Shown here: piece after piece, positions 8,703 through 17,901 of the stretch | Numbering within the stretch: position 1 is the stretch's first letter | Layout of the letters: each line of letters starts with the position of its first letter | DNA from: Acinetobacter sp. ANC 3813 | GTDB lineage: Bacteria > Pseudomonadota > Gammaproteobacteria > Pseudomonadales > Moraxellaceae | Assembly (NCBI RefSeq): GCF_002135435.1 | Contig: NZ_NEGK01000010.1 | Location: 62,001 to 126,000 of the forward strand | DNA length: 64,000 nucleotides | Direction: 5' to 3' | Notes under the pieces: model-generated | Databases searched by the model: none | The model's input: the letters and a program-made list of their open reading frames with translations, nothing else | What the model was told of the DNA's origin: nothing | Made by a program: the position numbers and the translations under genes

Positions 8703-9296
8703 TTAATTTTTCGATAGCGCTGCTTCCACAAAATGCAGATGATCTACGCCCCAATACAGCTCATCATTGACAAAGCAGCTCGGCGCGCCAAACACCCCAC
8801 GCTCAATCGCTTCCTGCGTAATCACCTTCAGCTCGGATTTGACTTTTTCATCATCCAGCCATACCTGTACTTGCGCTGCCTCCAAACCCAACTCCTGAGC
8901 CAGATGCATCAATTCAGCCGCATCATTTAAGTTGCGCGGATGGCCAAACATGGCATCAAACAGTGCCGTCAAAACCCGCTGAAAATTTTCCGGCTGATAC
9001 AGCTGTACAGCAGTAATCAAACGCATCAGCATTAAGGTATTGATCGGAAAATACGGATTCATCTGCACAGGGATATTCCACAGCTGAGCCCAGCGCTGCA
9101 AATCAACCATCGAATAGCGCGCCTTGGCTGGCACCGCCATTGGGCTGCTGTTGCCAGTGGCTTTAAACACGCCGCCCAAGAGCATCGGTTTCCAAATGAT
9201 TTCAGCCTGATGCTGCGCGGCGATTTGCTGGATGCGGTGAAAACCCAAAAAGCTGTAAGGGCTGCCCAAATCAAAATAAAATTCAACTACTTTCAT
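8703..9296 (-). CDS. DsbA-family 2-hydroxychromene-2-carboxylate isomerase-like (GST kappa)
   Basis: A 197-residue thioredoxin-fold protein starting with FYFDLGSPYSFLG. The Ser in SPYS replaces the redox Cys pair and is the glutathione-activating residue in NahD-type HCCA isomerases. A helical insert and the closing GVFGAPSCFV (cis-Pro loop) complete the fold. NahD acts in naphthalene degradation, but no other aromatic-degradation gene is present, so the true substrate is unknown. It lies 49 bp downstream of the SDR gene on the same strand; both are plausibly controlled by the TetR protein at 10194. Confidence 0.85.
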   Translation of the reverse strand: MKVVEFYFDLGSPYSFLGFHRIQQIAAQHQAEIIWKPMLLGGVFKATGNSSPMAVPAKARYSMVDLQRWAQLWNIPVQMNPYFPINTLMLMRLITAVQLYQPENFQRVLTALFDAMFGHPRNLNDAAELMHLAQELGLEAAQVQVWLDDEKVKSELKVITQEAIERGVFGAPSCFVNDELYWGVDHLHFVEAALSKN

Positions 9297-9345
9297 CTTT
9301 TATGTCCGATTGATTTTCTTTGTCCATTAAGTTCTTTTAATCCCA

Positions 9346-10086
9346 TTACCAGCGCTCCATCCACGGTCTGAGATCTAATTCATGCGTCCACGCATCCCGC
9401 GGCTGCTGCGCCAAATGCCAATAATTTTCAGCAATATGCGCAGGATTCAAAATCCCGTCCTGCTCTTTTTTTGTATACATCTGTGGAAATGTATCTTTAA
9501 TAAAATCGGTATCAATCGCGCCATCCACCACCACATGCGCCACATGAATATTCAACGGGCCTAATTCACGCGCCATGCTTTGCGCCAATGCGCGCAGTGC
9601 ATGCTTCGCTCCCGCAAAAGAAGCAAAGTGCGATGCGCCGCGCAGCCCTGCTGTTGCGCCGGTAAAAATAATTGTGCCGCGTTCACGCGCAGCCATGCGT
9701 TTAGCCGCTTCACGTCCTGTCAAAAAAGCGCCAAAGCAGGCCATTTCCCAAATTTTAAAATATTTACGCGCCGTTTCTTCCAAAATACTGCAGGGCACAT
9801 TGGCGCCAATATTAAAAACCAAGACTTCGATTGGGCCAATTTCAGTCTCGATGTGTTCCATCAGTTCAATGACCTGTTCTTCTTTACGCGCATCCGAAGC
9901 AAATCCGTATGCAGTTCCTCCTGCAGTTTGAATTTCATCAATCAAGGGCTGCAATTTATCCGCGCTGCGCCGCGTCATGCAGGCGATATAGCCGCCGCGC
10001 GCAAAACGTTTGGCTATTGCACCTCCCGTTGCATCCCCTGCGCCAATCACCAAGGCCACTTTGGCTTGCGTATCCTGCTGCGCCAT
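9346..10086 (-). CDS. atypical short-chain dehydrogenase/reductase (catalytic Ser and Tyr replaced)
   Basis: An SDR with Rossmann fold. The cofactor loop is GAGDATGGAIA, and FNIGANVP stands for the usual NNAG. At the active site, where classical SDRs have Ser and then YxxxK 13 residues later, this protein reads FTGATAGLRG ... FAGAK. The Tyr is Phe, the Ser position is Ala, and only the Lys remains. Start: ATG at 10086 has AAAAAGG 9 bases upstream; ATG at 10095 overlaps that ribosome-binding site. It is divergent from a TetR gene. Either it is an enzyme with another mechanism or a non-catalytic binding protein. Confidence 0.85.
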   Translation of the reverse strand: MAQQDTQAKVALVIGAGDATGGAIAKRFARGGYIACMTRRSADKLQPLIDEIQTAGGTAYGFASDARKEEQVIELMEHIETEIGPIEVLVFNIGANVPCSILEETARKYFKIWEMACFGAFLTGREAAKRMAARERGTIIFTGATAGLRGASHFASFAGAKHALRALAQSMARELGPLNIHVAHVVVDGAIDTDFIKDTFPQMYTKKEQDGILNPAHIAENYWHLAQQPRDAWTHELDLRPWMERW

Positions 10087-10121
10087 ATTTTGCATCCTTT
10101 TTTATCTTTTTATTCATAAGA

Positions 10122-10133
10122 TAACGATCGTTA
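10122..10133. promoter_or_regulatory. 12-bp palindrome, putative TetR operator
   Basis: TAACGATCGTTA is a perfect palindrome in the 107-bp divergent region between the SDR and TetR genes. A good -10 (TATAAT at 10152-10157) for tetR puts the palindrome across its -35 zone, which fits autorepression and control of the SDR gene. Confidence 0.55.
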
Positions 10134-10193
10134 CCATAACAGATACTATGTTATAATTTTGATTCTGTCAAATGCTGAACAGGCTGCTTAAAG

Positions 10194-10781
10194 ATGCGCT
10201 ATGCTGCGGGTTATAAACAACAAAAACGTCAAGAATTACTGCACATCAGCGGCCAGCTGGCTAAACAGCATGGCTTTGCCGCCACAGGCGTAGACAGTTT
10301 TATGAAAGCCGCCGGCGTGACCAGTGGCGCGTTTTACTCGCATTTTTCTTCGAAGCAGGATTTGCTGAAAGCCCTGATCACATCAGAATTGCAGCGCAGC
10401 TGCAGCATGTGGCAAAGCAATCCTGCTGACAATGCCGCAGACTGGATTGATTTTGAACTTGAACGCTATCTGACGCTGGCGCATCTGAACCGGCCTGATC
10501 ATGGCTGCGCGCTGCCCGCGCTTGCCAGTGAAATCAGCCGCGCAGATGAGGCGGTGAAACAGGCCTACCAGCAGGAATTAATGCGCGGGCATGCCTTATT
10601 TGCCGCACAATTGGGCAGCGAAGAAAAAGCTTGGGCAATGCTGTCACAGCTGGCAGGCGCCATTTTAATTGCCCGCGCCATACCCGACCCAGCACTGCAG
10701 CAGAACATTTTAGAAGCCAATAAAACCATGATGCGGGCTTATTTGCTCAATTCAGCCTATGAACCAGATCTTCAAAGATAA
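10194..10781 (+). CDS. TetR/AcrR-family transcriptional regulator
   Basis: 195 residues. The N-terminal helix-turn-helix is clear (ISGQLAKQHGFAATGVDSFMKAAGVTSGAFYSHFSSKQDLLKA, quoted in parts: GFAATGVDSFMKAAGV then SGAFYSHF). The C-terminal helical ligand domain, containing GCALPALASEISR, is of the kind often annotated TetR_C for AefR-like regulators. It is divergent from the atypical SDR and HCCA-isomerase-like genes, which are its likely targets. A hairpin with long arms (10796-10835) follows and may terminate it. Confidence 0.9.
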   Translation: MRYAAGYKQQKRQELLHISGQLAKQHGFAATGVDSFMKAAGVTSGAFYSHFSSKQDLLKALITSELQRSCSMWQSNPADNAADWIDFELERYLTLAHLNRPDHGCALPALASEISRADEAVKQAYQQELMRGHALFAAQLGSEEKAWAMLSQLAGAILIARAIPDPALQQNILEANKTMMRAYLLNSAYEPDLQR

Positions 10782-11104
10782 AAAACACTGCTTCTAAAAT
10801 GCTCCTATTGGTAAAAAACTGTTTTTAAGCATTTTCTTGCTCTGCTGCAAATGTAGAGCCTACTGTTAGGCCTTGATCTTATATCTTAGGCATTTTTTAT
10901 GCTTATCAATCGTTTAAAGATTATGCACAAATAACGTTTTTTAAAATGCTGGCGACTTTAAAAGTCCGTCTGGACTGTGTATAACAATGAACCTGAAAGG
11001 AAAAATCATAAGCATAGGCAAAACGGTCAAAAAAACGTTAGACTATGCAGCTATCTCTACAAGTTTAATGTCTTCACAGAAGACGAAAAAGAAGGTGAAG
11101 GCTG
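10782..11104 (+). promoter_or_regulatory. ribB: long upstream region of ribB
   Basis: 323 bases without a gene. AAAATGCT and AGCATTTT (10796-10835) flank a loop and could end the tetR transcript. Other short inverted repeats are GCCTA-CTGT-TAGGC (10858-10871) and AGTCC-GTCT-GGACT (10963-10976). TATAAC at 10980-10985 is a possible -10. I looked for the conserved core of an FMN riboswitch and did not find it. Confidence 0.4.
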
Positions 11105-12220
11105 ATGCCGCTCAATACAGTTGAAGAGCTCGTCGCAGATATTCGTGCAGGTAAAATGGTCATCCTCATGGATGATGAAGACCGTGAAAATGAAGGTGAT
11201 TTAGTCATCGCAGCGACACACGTCCGTGCTGAAGACATTAACTTCATGATTACCCATGCCCGCGGTTTAGTGTGCTTAACCTTGAGCCGCGAACGCTGTG
11301 AACAGCTGAAACTGCCGCTGATGGTAGATGCGAACGGCGCACAGCACGGCACAAACTTCACCTTATCGATTGAAGCAGCCCATGGCATTTCTACAGGCAT
11401 TTCACCTGCAGAGCGCGCGCACACGATTCAAACTGCTGTAGCGGCGCATGCTAAGGCTTCAGATATTGTACAGCCAGGGCATATCTTCCCGCTCATGGCG
11501 CAGCCGGGCGGCGTACTGCACCGTGCTGGCCATACTGAAGCAGGCTGTGACTTATCGCGCTTAGCAGGCTTAGAGCCTGCTTCCGTCATTTGTGAAATTA
11601 TTAATGAAGACGGCACCATGGCGCGCCGTCCTGACCTCGAAGTTTTTGCTGAAAAGCACGGCTTAAAAATGGGTACAATTGCGGATCTGATTCATTACCG
11701 CATGACCAATGAGCAAACCGTTGAACGTATTGACCAGCAAACACTGGATACCGAATACGGCACCTTTGAATTGTTCCGCTACCGTGAAATTGGCAATCCG
11801 GACATTCACTTGGCTTTGGTCAAAGGCGAACCGAAACAAGGCGTGACCACTGTACGCGTACACGGTTTCAGCCCAGCCCGTGACTTGCTGAAAATCAACA
11901 AGCAAGACGGCGAACCGGCATGGAATCTAGACAAAGCGCTCAAAGCAATTGCCAGCAGTGACCGCGGTGTATTGGTCTGGATTGGCCAGCGCCATTTGCA
12001 GGACTTGGGCCCAGCCCTAGACAGCCTAGCTGCGCCAAAACCGACAAAGTCTAGCGCAGCGCTTTCACAGCAGTACCAAACCATTGGTGTCGGCGCGCAA
12101 ATTTTACGTGACTTGGGTGTTGAGAAAATGAAACTGCTCAGCTCGCCATTACGCTTTAACGCATTATCAGGTTTTAATTTAGAAGTGGTGGAATATATCA
12201 CCGCTAATCAAACATCTTAA
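11105..12220 (+). CDS. ribB: 3,4-dihydroxy-2-butanone-4-phosphate synthase with degenerate GTP cyclohydrolase II domain (RibBX type)
   Basis: Makes the four-carbon precursor of lumazine for riboflavin synthesis. Residues 1-200 are a complete RibB domain: MDDEDRENEGDL acidic loop, HARGLVCL, GTNFTLSIEA and RAGHTEA. The remaining 170 residues align with GTP cyclohydrolase II in position, but the zinc-binding Cys set expected after the start of that domain is absent (the segment reads VRVHGFSPARDLL). It is therefore probably not a bifunctional RibBA, although it is often annotated so. It is followed by ribH 18 bp downstream. Confidence 0.93.
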   Translation: MPLNTVEELVADIRAGKMVILMDDEDRENEGDLVIAATHVRAEDINFMITHARGLVCLTLSRERCEQLKLPLMVDANGAQHGTNFTLSIEAAHGISTGISPAERAHTIQTAVAAHAKASDIVQPGHIFPLMAQPGGVLHRAGHTEAGCDLSRLAGLEPASVICEIINEDGTMARRPDLEVFAEKHGLKMGTIADLIHYRMTNEQTVERIDQQTLDTEYGTFELFRYREIGNPDIHLALVKGEPKQGVTTVRVHGFSPARDLLKINKQDGEPAWNLDKALKAIASSDRGVLVWIGQRHLQDLGPALDSLAAPKPTKSSAALSQQYQTIGVGAQILRDLGVEKMKLLSSPLRFNALSGFNLEVVEYITANQTS

Positions 12221-12238
12221 GAAATAATCGAGGTTGCT

Positions 12239-12709
12239 ATGGCAGTTCGCCGTATTGAAGGTATGTTGAATCTCGCAAACGAAGACCGTTATGCGATTTT
12301 AGTTGGCCGTTTTAACAGCTTTGTTGTTGAACATCTGCTGGAAGGCGCAATTGATACATTGAAACGTCATGGCGTATCAGAGGATAATATCACTGTTGTT
12401 CATGCACCAGGCGCATGGGAACTTCCAGTGGTTGCTAAGAAATTAGCAGAAACTGATCGTTTTGACGCAGTGATTGCGCTCGGCGCAGTAATCCGCGGCA
12501 GCACGCCTCACTTCGATTTCGTTGCAGGCGAATGCGCCAAAGGTCTAGGCGTAGTTGGCCTGAACACTGGCTTGCCGGTCATCAACGGTGTATTGACTAC
12601 GGACAGCATTGAACAAGCGATTGAACGCTCGGGTACAAAAGCAGGCAATAAAGGCAGCGAAGCTGCATTGACTGCTATTGAAATGGTTAACTTGTTAAAG
12701 GCTATTTAA
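12239..12709 (+). CDS. ribH: 6,7-dimethyl-8-ribityllumazine synthase
   Basis: Condenses dihydroxybutanone phosphate with the pyrimidine intermediate to lumazine, the penultimate riboflavin step. 156 residues. Typical motifs are [38 protein letters not shown] (catalytic His in TPHFD) and [15 protein letters not shown], followed by AGNKGSEAA. It lies directly downstream of ribB, and nusB starts 4 bp after its stop. Confidence 0.97.
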   Translation: MAVRRIEGMLNLANEDRYAILVGRFNSFVVEHLLEGAIDTLKRHGVSEDNITVVHAPGAWELPVVAKKLAETDRFDAVIALGAVIRGSTPHFDFVAGECAKGLGVVGLNTGLPVINGVLTTDSIEQAIERSGTKAGNKGSEAALTAIEMVNLLKAI

Positions 12710-12713
12710 CGCT

Positions 12714-13163
12714 ATGTCGCAAACACTTCAAGCAACTTATGCAGCAAAACGCAAAGCACGCCGTTTTGCTGTACAAGGAATTTATGAATGGCAGATGAGC
12801 CACAATCCAGTGCATGAGATTGAAGCGCGCACTCGCGTGGAAAATGCCATGCACAAAGTGGATCTCGGCTATTATCATGAATTGTTGACACAAGTGGTTG
12901 CCAATCATGAAGCATTGGATGCGCTCTTAATCCCTGTTCTAGACCGCGAACTTAGCGCGCTGGACGGGGTAGAACTGGCAGCGCTTCGTCTTGGCGCGTA
13001 TGAACTCAAAGAACATCTTGAAATTCCATACCGCGTTGTTTTAGACGAAGCGATTGAACTGGCTAAACATTTTGGCGGTGCAGACAGCCATAAATACATC
13101 AATGGTGTATTGGACCGTTTAGCCACTTCACTGCGCGCAGCAGAAAAACAGCAAGCAAACTGA
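12714..13163 (+). CDS. nusB: transcription antitermination factor NusB
   Basis: An RNA-binding subunit of the rRNA antitermination complex with NusE/S10. The 149-residue all-helical protein has the standard signatures: [16 protein letters not shown] at the start, [19 protein letters not shown] in the middle, and [30 protein letters not shown] near the end (quoted in pieces). The ribH-nusB-thiL order is common in gammaproteobacteria. Confidence 0.97.
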   Translation: MSQTLQATYAAKRKARRFAVQGIYEWQMSHNPVHEIEARTRVENAMHKVDLGYYHELLTQVVANHEALDALLIPVLDRELSALDGVELAALRLGAYELKEHLEIPYRVVLDEAIELAKHFGGADSHKYINGVLDRLATSLRAAEKQQAN

Positions 13164-13187
13164 TTTTTTAGATGTTGAATTGCTGCT

Positions 13188-14105
13188 ATGGCTGAGTTTT
13201 CCATCATCGACACCTATTTCAACCGCAAGAATGCAAATTCTGTAGACTTAGGTGTTGGTGATGACTCAGCCCTGCTCACCCCTCCGCCGCATCAGCAATT
13301 GGTGATCTGCGCCGACACATCGGTTGCAGGAAGGCATTTCCCTCTTGATACACACCCGCATGCCATCGGCTGGAAATCTGTTGCAGTCAATCTGTCAGAT
13401 ATTGCCGCCATGGGCGCAAAACCGCACAGTATTTTACTGGCCTTGAGCTTAGACCAAATTGATCATGCTTGGCTGAAAGAATTCAGTCAGGGACTCTATG
13501 ACTGCTGCGATCAATTTGGCGTAAGTTTAATTGGCGGCGATACCACACAAAGCCCGCATTTAACCATTACCGTTACCGCTTTGGGCTGGATTGAATCAGG
13601 CCAAGCCGTCACCCGTTCTGGCGCACAGCCAGGCGATTTAATTTGTGTCAGCGGCACCGTCGGCGATGCCGCTTATGGCCTGCAGCATTTAGGCCATCCG
13701 CTGCAAAAACGCCTGGACTATCCAACACCGCGCTGTCAGCTGGGTCAACAGCTGAAAGGCTTAGCCACCAGCATGATTGATATTTCAGATGGATTGGCGC
13801 AAGATTTGGGGCACATTTTAGAGGCATCGAATACCGGTGCAGAAATCTATTTGGAAAATCTGCCTGTCTCGGCTGAAGTTGCACAATTAGAACAAGAAAA
13901 AAAATATCAGCTGGCTTTAGCCGGTGGCGATGACTATGAATTATGCTTTACAATAAGCCCCAACAACTATCAGTTACTGATACAGCAAAAAATAGATGTA
14001 AATCTTACAATTATTGGACAAATTACCCAAAATTTGGGATTAACTTATTTACAGAATGGCGTAAATTGTTCCATTCAATTTCATGGGTACCAACACTTTG
14101 CATAA
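13188..14105 (+). CDS. thiL: thiamine-monophosphate kinase
   Basis: Phosphorylates thiamine phosphate to thiamine diphosphate with ATP. 305 residues of the AIR-synthase/ThiL fold: LGVGDDSALL at the N-terminus, VAVNLSDIAAMGAKP, LIGGDTTQSP, MIDISDGLAQDL and LAGGDDYELCF, all family-defining acidic Mg/ATP sites. Its 3' end overlaps the start of pgpA by 23 bases, so translation is probably coupled. Confidence 0.97.
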   Translation: MAEFSIIDTYFNRKNANSVDLGVGDDSALLTPPPHQQLVICADTSVAGRHFPLDTHPHAIGWKSVAVNLSDIAAMGAKPHSILLALSLDQIDHAWLKEFSQGLYDCCDQFGVSLIGGDTTQSPHLTITVTALGWIESGQAVTRSGAQPGDLICVSGTVGDAAYGLQHLGHPLQKRLDYPTPRCQLGQQLKGLATSMIDISDGLAQDLGHILEASNTGAEIYLENLPVSAEVAQLEQEKKYQLALAGGDDYELCFTISPNNYQLLIQQKIDVNLTIIGQITQNLGLTYLQNGVNCSIQFHGYQHFA

Positions 14106-14604
14106 ACCCGAAATTCATTTCCAGCACATGACATGGTTTGAACGCTGTGTCGTGTTTTGCGGTGTAGGCTTTGGTTCAGGGCTTGCGCCTAAAGCGCCGG
14201 GCACTTTTGGATCGGCTTTTGCTTTGCTGTTCATTCCTGCATGGCTCGCAATTGGCTACGTCAACACCATTATTGCCATTGCTGTTATGTCCCTCATCGG
14301 CATTTACATCTGCGGGAAAACTGCGCAGGTCATGGGAGTACATGACGATGGCAGAATTGTTTGGGATGAGTTTGCTGGACAATCCATCACCTTTCTGCCG
14401 CTGCTGTATCTGGGCAATATGAACTGGCTTTGGGTCCTGATCGGATTTGGCTTATTCCGCCTGTTCGATGTTTGGAAGCCTTGGCCAATCCGTGTGGTTG
14501 ACCGTCAGGTGGGCGGCGGCTTCGGCATTATGCTGGACGATATCATTGCCGGTATTTGGGCCGCGCTTTGTATTTGTGTTTATTTTTATTTCACGTCTAT
14601 ATGA
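14083..14604 (+). CDS. pgpA: phosphatidylglycerophosphatase A
   Basis: Dephosphorylates phosphatidylglycerol phosphate at the inner membrane. 173 residues with the PgpA signatures GVGFGSGLAPKAPGTFGSA, VWDEFAGQ and FRLFDVWKPWPI, and hydrophobic segments between them. The start at 14083 lies inside thiL; an internal ATG at 14128 (MTWFERC) would avoid the overlap and is also plausible. Confidence 0.95.
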   Translation: MGTNTLHKPEIHFQHMTWFERCVVFCGVGFGSGLAPKAPGTFGSAFALLFIPAWLAIGYVNTIIAIAVMSLIGIYICGKTAQVMGVHDDGRIVWDEFAGQSITFLPLLYLGNMNWLWVLIGFGLFRLFDVWKPWPIRVVDRQVGGGFGIMLDDIIAGIWAALCICVYFYFTSI

Positions 14605-14625
14605 TACATATTCCTAGGATTTACC

Positions 14626-15990
14626 ATGTCTACTAGCGTAATCATTCTTGCCGCAGGCAAAGGAACCCGTATGCGTTCCAGCTTGCCCAAAGTACTTCAG
14701 CCCTTAGCTGGCCGTCCATTGCTAGGGCATGTAATCGAGACTGCAAAAAAACTTCAAGCCAATAATATTATTACCATTTATGGACATGGCGGCGACCTCG
14801 TACAACAAGAATTCAGTCAAGAACAAGTACAGTGGGTTGAGCAGGCAGAACAGCTGGGCACAGGCCATGCTGTTAAAGTGACTTTGCCTGTTTTACCTCA
14901 AACTGGCCAATCCCTGATTTTATCCGGTGACGTGCCGTGCATCAGCACCGATACACTGCAAAAACTGCTGGATGCTGCGCAAAATACCGGAATTGCTCTT
15001 GTGACGCTAACGGTTGCTGATGCAACAGGTTATGGCCGCATTGTTCGTAACAACGGTAAAATTCAAGCCATCATTGAACATAAAGATGCCTCTGAAGAAC
15101 AGCGTAAAATTAAAGAGTTCAATACGGGTATTTACTGTGTCAGCAATGCCAAACTGCATGAGTGGCTGCCTAAATTATCCAATGACAATGCACAGGGTGA
15201 ATACTATCTGACTGATATTGTCGCGATGGCAATTGCAGATGGCCTTGAAGTTGCTTCTGTAGAACCTGAACGCGCATTTGAAGTCGAAGGTGTGAATGAC
15301 CGCGTACAATTGGCGGCTTTGGAGCGTGAATTCCAAGCCTATCAAGCGAAACTACTGATGCAGCAAGGCGTGCATTTAATCGACCCAAACCGCTTTGATT
15401 TGCGCGGGCAGCTGACCGCCGGTACGGATGTGCGTATTGATATTAACGTGATTATTGAAGGCGAATGTGAATTCGGTGATCACGTTGAAATTGGCGCAGG
15501 CTGTGTCATTAAAAATACCAAAATTGCAGCAGGCACTAAAGTGCAGCCGTATAGCGTATTTGACAGCGCAATCGTGGGTGAAAACACCCAAATCGGCCCA
15601 TTCGCACGCCTGCGCCCAGGTGCAAAACTGGCTGCTGATGTGCATATCGGCAACTTTGTCGAAGTGAAAAACTCGAGCATTGGCCTAGGCTCAAAAGCCA
15701 ATCATTTCACTTATTTGGGCGATGCCGAAGTTGGCGCTGGCTCGAATATCGGTGCAGGCACCATTACCTGCAACTATGACGGCGCAAACAAATTCAAAAC
15801 CATTATTGGCGATGCCGCTTTTATTGGCTCTAACAGCTCGCTGGTCGCGCCTGTTAAAATTGGCAACGGCGCAACAGTCGGCGCTGGCTCAACCATTACC
15901 CGTGATGTCGCAGACAATTGCTTAGCCGTAGAACGTTCTCAGCAATTTGTCAAAGCAGATTATCCGCGTCCGCAAAAGATTAAGAAATAA
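14626..15990 (+). CDS. glmU: bifunctional GlcNAc-1-P uridyltransferase / GlcN-1-P acetyltransferase
   Basis: Makes UDP-GlcNAc, the precursor of peptidoglycan, lipid A and the amino sugars of the capsule. 454 residues. The N-terminal pyrophosphorylase has [17 protein letters not shown] and SGDVPC. The C-terminal left-handed beta helix shows imperfect hexapeptide repeats and [14 protein letters not shown]. It lies 12 bp ahead of glmS, with which it shares a terminator. Confidence 0.98.
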   Translation: MSTSVIILAAGKGTRMRSSLPKVLQPLAGRPLLGHVIETAKKLQANNIITIYGHGGDLVQQEFSQEQVQWVEQAEQLGTGHAVKVTLPVLPQTGQSLILSGDVPCISTDTLQKLLDAAQNTGIALVTLTVADATGYGRIVRNNGKIQAIIEHKDASEEQRKIKEFNTGIYCVSNAKLHEWLPKLSNDNAQGEYYLTDIVAMAIADGLEVASVEPERAFEVEGVNDRVQLAALEREFQAYQAKLLMQQGVHLIDPNRFDLRGQLTAGTDVRIDINVIIEGECEFGDHVEIGAGCVIKNTKIAAGTKVQPYSVFDSAIVGENTQIGPFARLRPGAKLAADVHIGNFVEVKNSSIGLGSKANHFTYLGDAEVGAGSNIGAGTITCNYDGANKFKTIIGDAAFIGSNSSLVAPVKIGNGATVGAGSTITRDVADNCLAVERSQQFVKADYPRPQKIKK

Positions 15991-16002
15991 GAGGGTTTTA
16001 CT

Positions 16003-17841
16003 ATGTGTGGTATTGTCGGCGGAATTGCTGAACGCAGCATTACAGAAATTTTAATTGAAGGCTTAAAACGCCTTGAATACCGCGGCTATGATTCTGCTGG
16101 CTTAGCATTGATTAACAGCGGGCATGTCCTTCGCGAACGCCGCGTCGGCAAAGTGGCCAATCTTGAAGAAGCTGTGAATGAATCCCATATTGCAGGCTCT
16201 TTAGGCATTGCGCATACGCGCTGGGCGACGCACGGCAAACCGACTGAAAATAATGCGCATCCGCATATTTCAGGCAATGTGGCTGTGGTGCACAACGGCA
16301 TTATCGAAAACTATCAAGAACTGAAAGATGATCTTGAAGCTTTAGGCTATGTTTTCACTTCACAAACAGATACCGAAGTTGTTGCGCATTTAGTCAATGA
16401 TGCACTGAAATCAACACTAAGCCTGCTGGAAGCTGTACGTCAAGTTGTGCCGCAGCTGAAAGGCGCGTATGCGCTGGGTATTGTGCATACTGACCATCCT
16501 AATGAATTGATCACTGTACGTGAAGGCTCTCCATTGGTGATTGGTGTCGGCATTGGTGAAAATTTTATCAGCTCGGATCAATTGGCATTGTTACCAATTA
16601 CCAACCGTTTTATTTACCTTGAAGAAGGCGACATTGCCCGCTTAACGCGCACCAGCATTGAAGTATTTGTTGATGGCAACCGCGTTGAACGCCCAGTGAA
16701 AGAACTGGATGCAACGGTCAGCAATGCCTCTAAAGGTGAATATAAGCATTACATGCTGAAAGAAATCTATGAACAGCCTGAAGCGATTCAGCAAACGATT
16801 TCTCAAGCGCTGAATGGCAACAGCCTGCGTGCAGACTTCATGCAAAATGCAGAAGCGGATTTCAGCAAAATTCAGCAAGTGCAAATTATTGCCTGCGGCA
16901 CCAGCTACCATGCCGGCATGATTGCCAAATACTGGTTTGAACAGCTGATTGATGTGCCTGCGCAAGTCGAAATTGCCAGCGAATTCCGTTACCGCTCACC
17001 AGTCATTGTAAACAATACACTGTATGTCTGCATTTCCCAATCAGGTGAAACGGCTGATACTTTAGCTGCCCTGCGCGATACACAAAAACGTGCGGCTGCC
17101 AAAGGCACAGATATTACGACAATGACCATCTGCAACGTTGCAACATCGTCTATGGTGCGTGAGACGCATTACAGCCTGCTGACTTTGGCTGGTCCTGAAA
17201 TTGGCGTAGCATCTACCAAAGCCTTTACAACGCAATTAGCCGCGTTAATGCTGCTGGTGCTGAAAATCGGCCAAGTCAAAAACAGCATTAGCACTGAACA
17301 GATCGAAACCATCACTGCAGAATTGTGGCATACACCCAAAGTGATTTTGGATACGCTACAAAAAAATGATTCGATCCTCCGCCTGTCTGAATTGTTTAAA
17401 GAAAAGCAGCACTGCTTATTCTTAGGCCGCGGCACGCAGTTCCCAATTGCCCTTGAAGGTGCACTGAAGCTGAAAGAAATTTCGTATATTCATGCCGAAG
17501 GCTATGCAGCGGGCGAATTGAAGCATGGCCCATTGGCTTTGGTCGACAATGACATGCCTGTCGTGATTCTTGCACCGCAAGATGACATGCTGGACAAACT
17601 GAAATCCAATATGGAAGAAGTACAGGCACGCGGCGGCGAACTATTTGTCTTCGCAGATGAAAACAGCGGAGTCAGCACTAAGGACCGTCAGCACGTGGTT
17701 CACGTGCCAAGCGTCAGCGCTGTTCTAGCGCCGATCGTTTACAGCATTCCAGTACAGCTGCTGTCGTATCATGTTGCCGTATTGCGCGGCACCGATGTCG
17801 ACCAGCCGCGAAACTTGGCAAAATCGGTCACGGTTGAATAA
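16003..17841 (+). CDS. glmS: glutamine-fructose-6-phosphate aminotransferase
   Basis: First step of the hexosamine route: fructose-6-P plus glutamine gives glucosamine-6-P. 612 residues, full length. Cys2 (MCGIVGG) is the glutaminase nucleophile, with RWATHG and HNGIIENY in the same domain. Two SIS domains follow (CGTSYHAG, SQSGETADT) and the C-terminus ends PRNLAKSVTVE as expected. It is co-transcribed with glmU. No glmS ribozyme was seen or expected in this lineage. Confidence 0.98.
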   Translation: MCGIVGGIAERSITEILIEGLKRLEYRGYDSAGLALINSGHVLRERRVGKVANLEEAVNESHIAGSLGIAHTRWATHGKPTENNAHPHISGNVAVVHNGIIENYQELKDDLEALGYVFTSQTDTEVVAHLVNDALKSTLSLLEAVRQVVPQLKGAYALGIVHTDHPNELITVREGSPLVIGVGIGENFISSDQLALLPITNRFIYLEEGDIARLTRTSIEVFVDGNRVERPVKELDATVSNASKGEYKHYMLKEIYEQPEAIQQTISQALNGNSLRADFMQNAEADFSKIQQVQIIACGTSYHAGMIAKYWFEQLIDVPAQVEIASEFRYRSPVIVNNTLYVCISQSGETADTLAALRDTQKRAAAKGTDITTMTICNVATSSMVRETHYSLLTLAGPEIGVASTKAFTTQLAALMLLVLKIGQVKNSISTEQIETITAELWHTPKVILDTLQKNDSILRLSELFKEKQHCLFLGRGTQFPIALEGALKLKEISYIHAEGYAAGELKHGPLALVDNDMPVVILAPQDDMLDKLKSNMEEVQARGGELFVFADENSGVSTKDRQHVVHVPSVSAVLAPIVYSIPVQLLSYHVAVLRGTDVDQPRNLAKSVTVE

Positions 17842-17853
17842 TAAATTTTGATT

Positions 17854-17877
17854 AAGGGCTGGATTTCCAGCCCTTTT
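17854..17877 (+). terminator. intrinsic terminator after glmUS
   Basis: AAGGGCTGGA-TT-TCCAGCCCTT followed by TTCC. It lies just before pgm. Confidence 0.8.
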
Positions 17878-17901
17878 CCTGTCTGATCCTTGAGAATACT
17901 T

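Noticed and set aside
9580-10119. 179-codon frame on the plus strand
   Set aside because: Antisense shadow of the SDR gene; Cys/Ser/Arg-rich composition without any domain.
10782-11104. FMN riboswitch before ribB
   Set aside because: The conserved RFN core sequences are not present.
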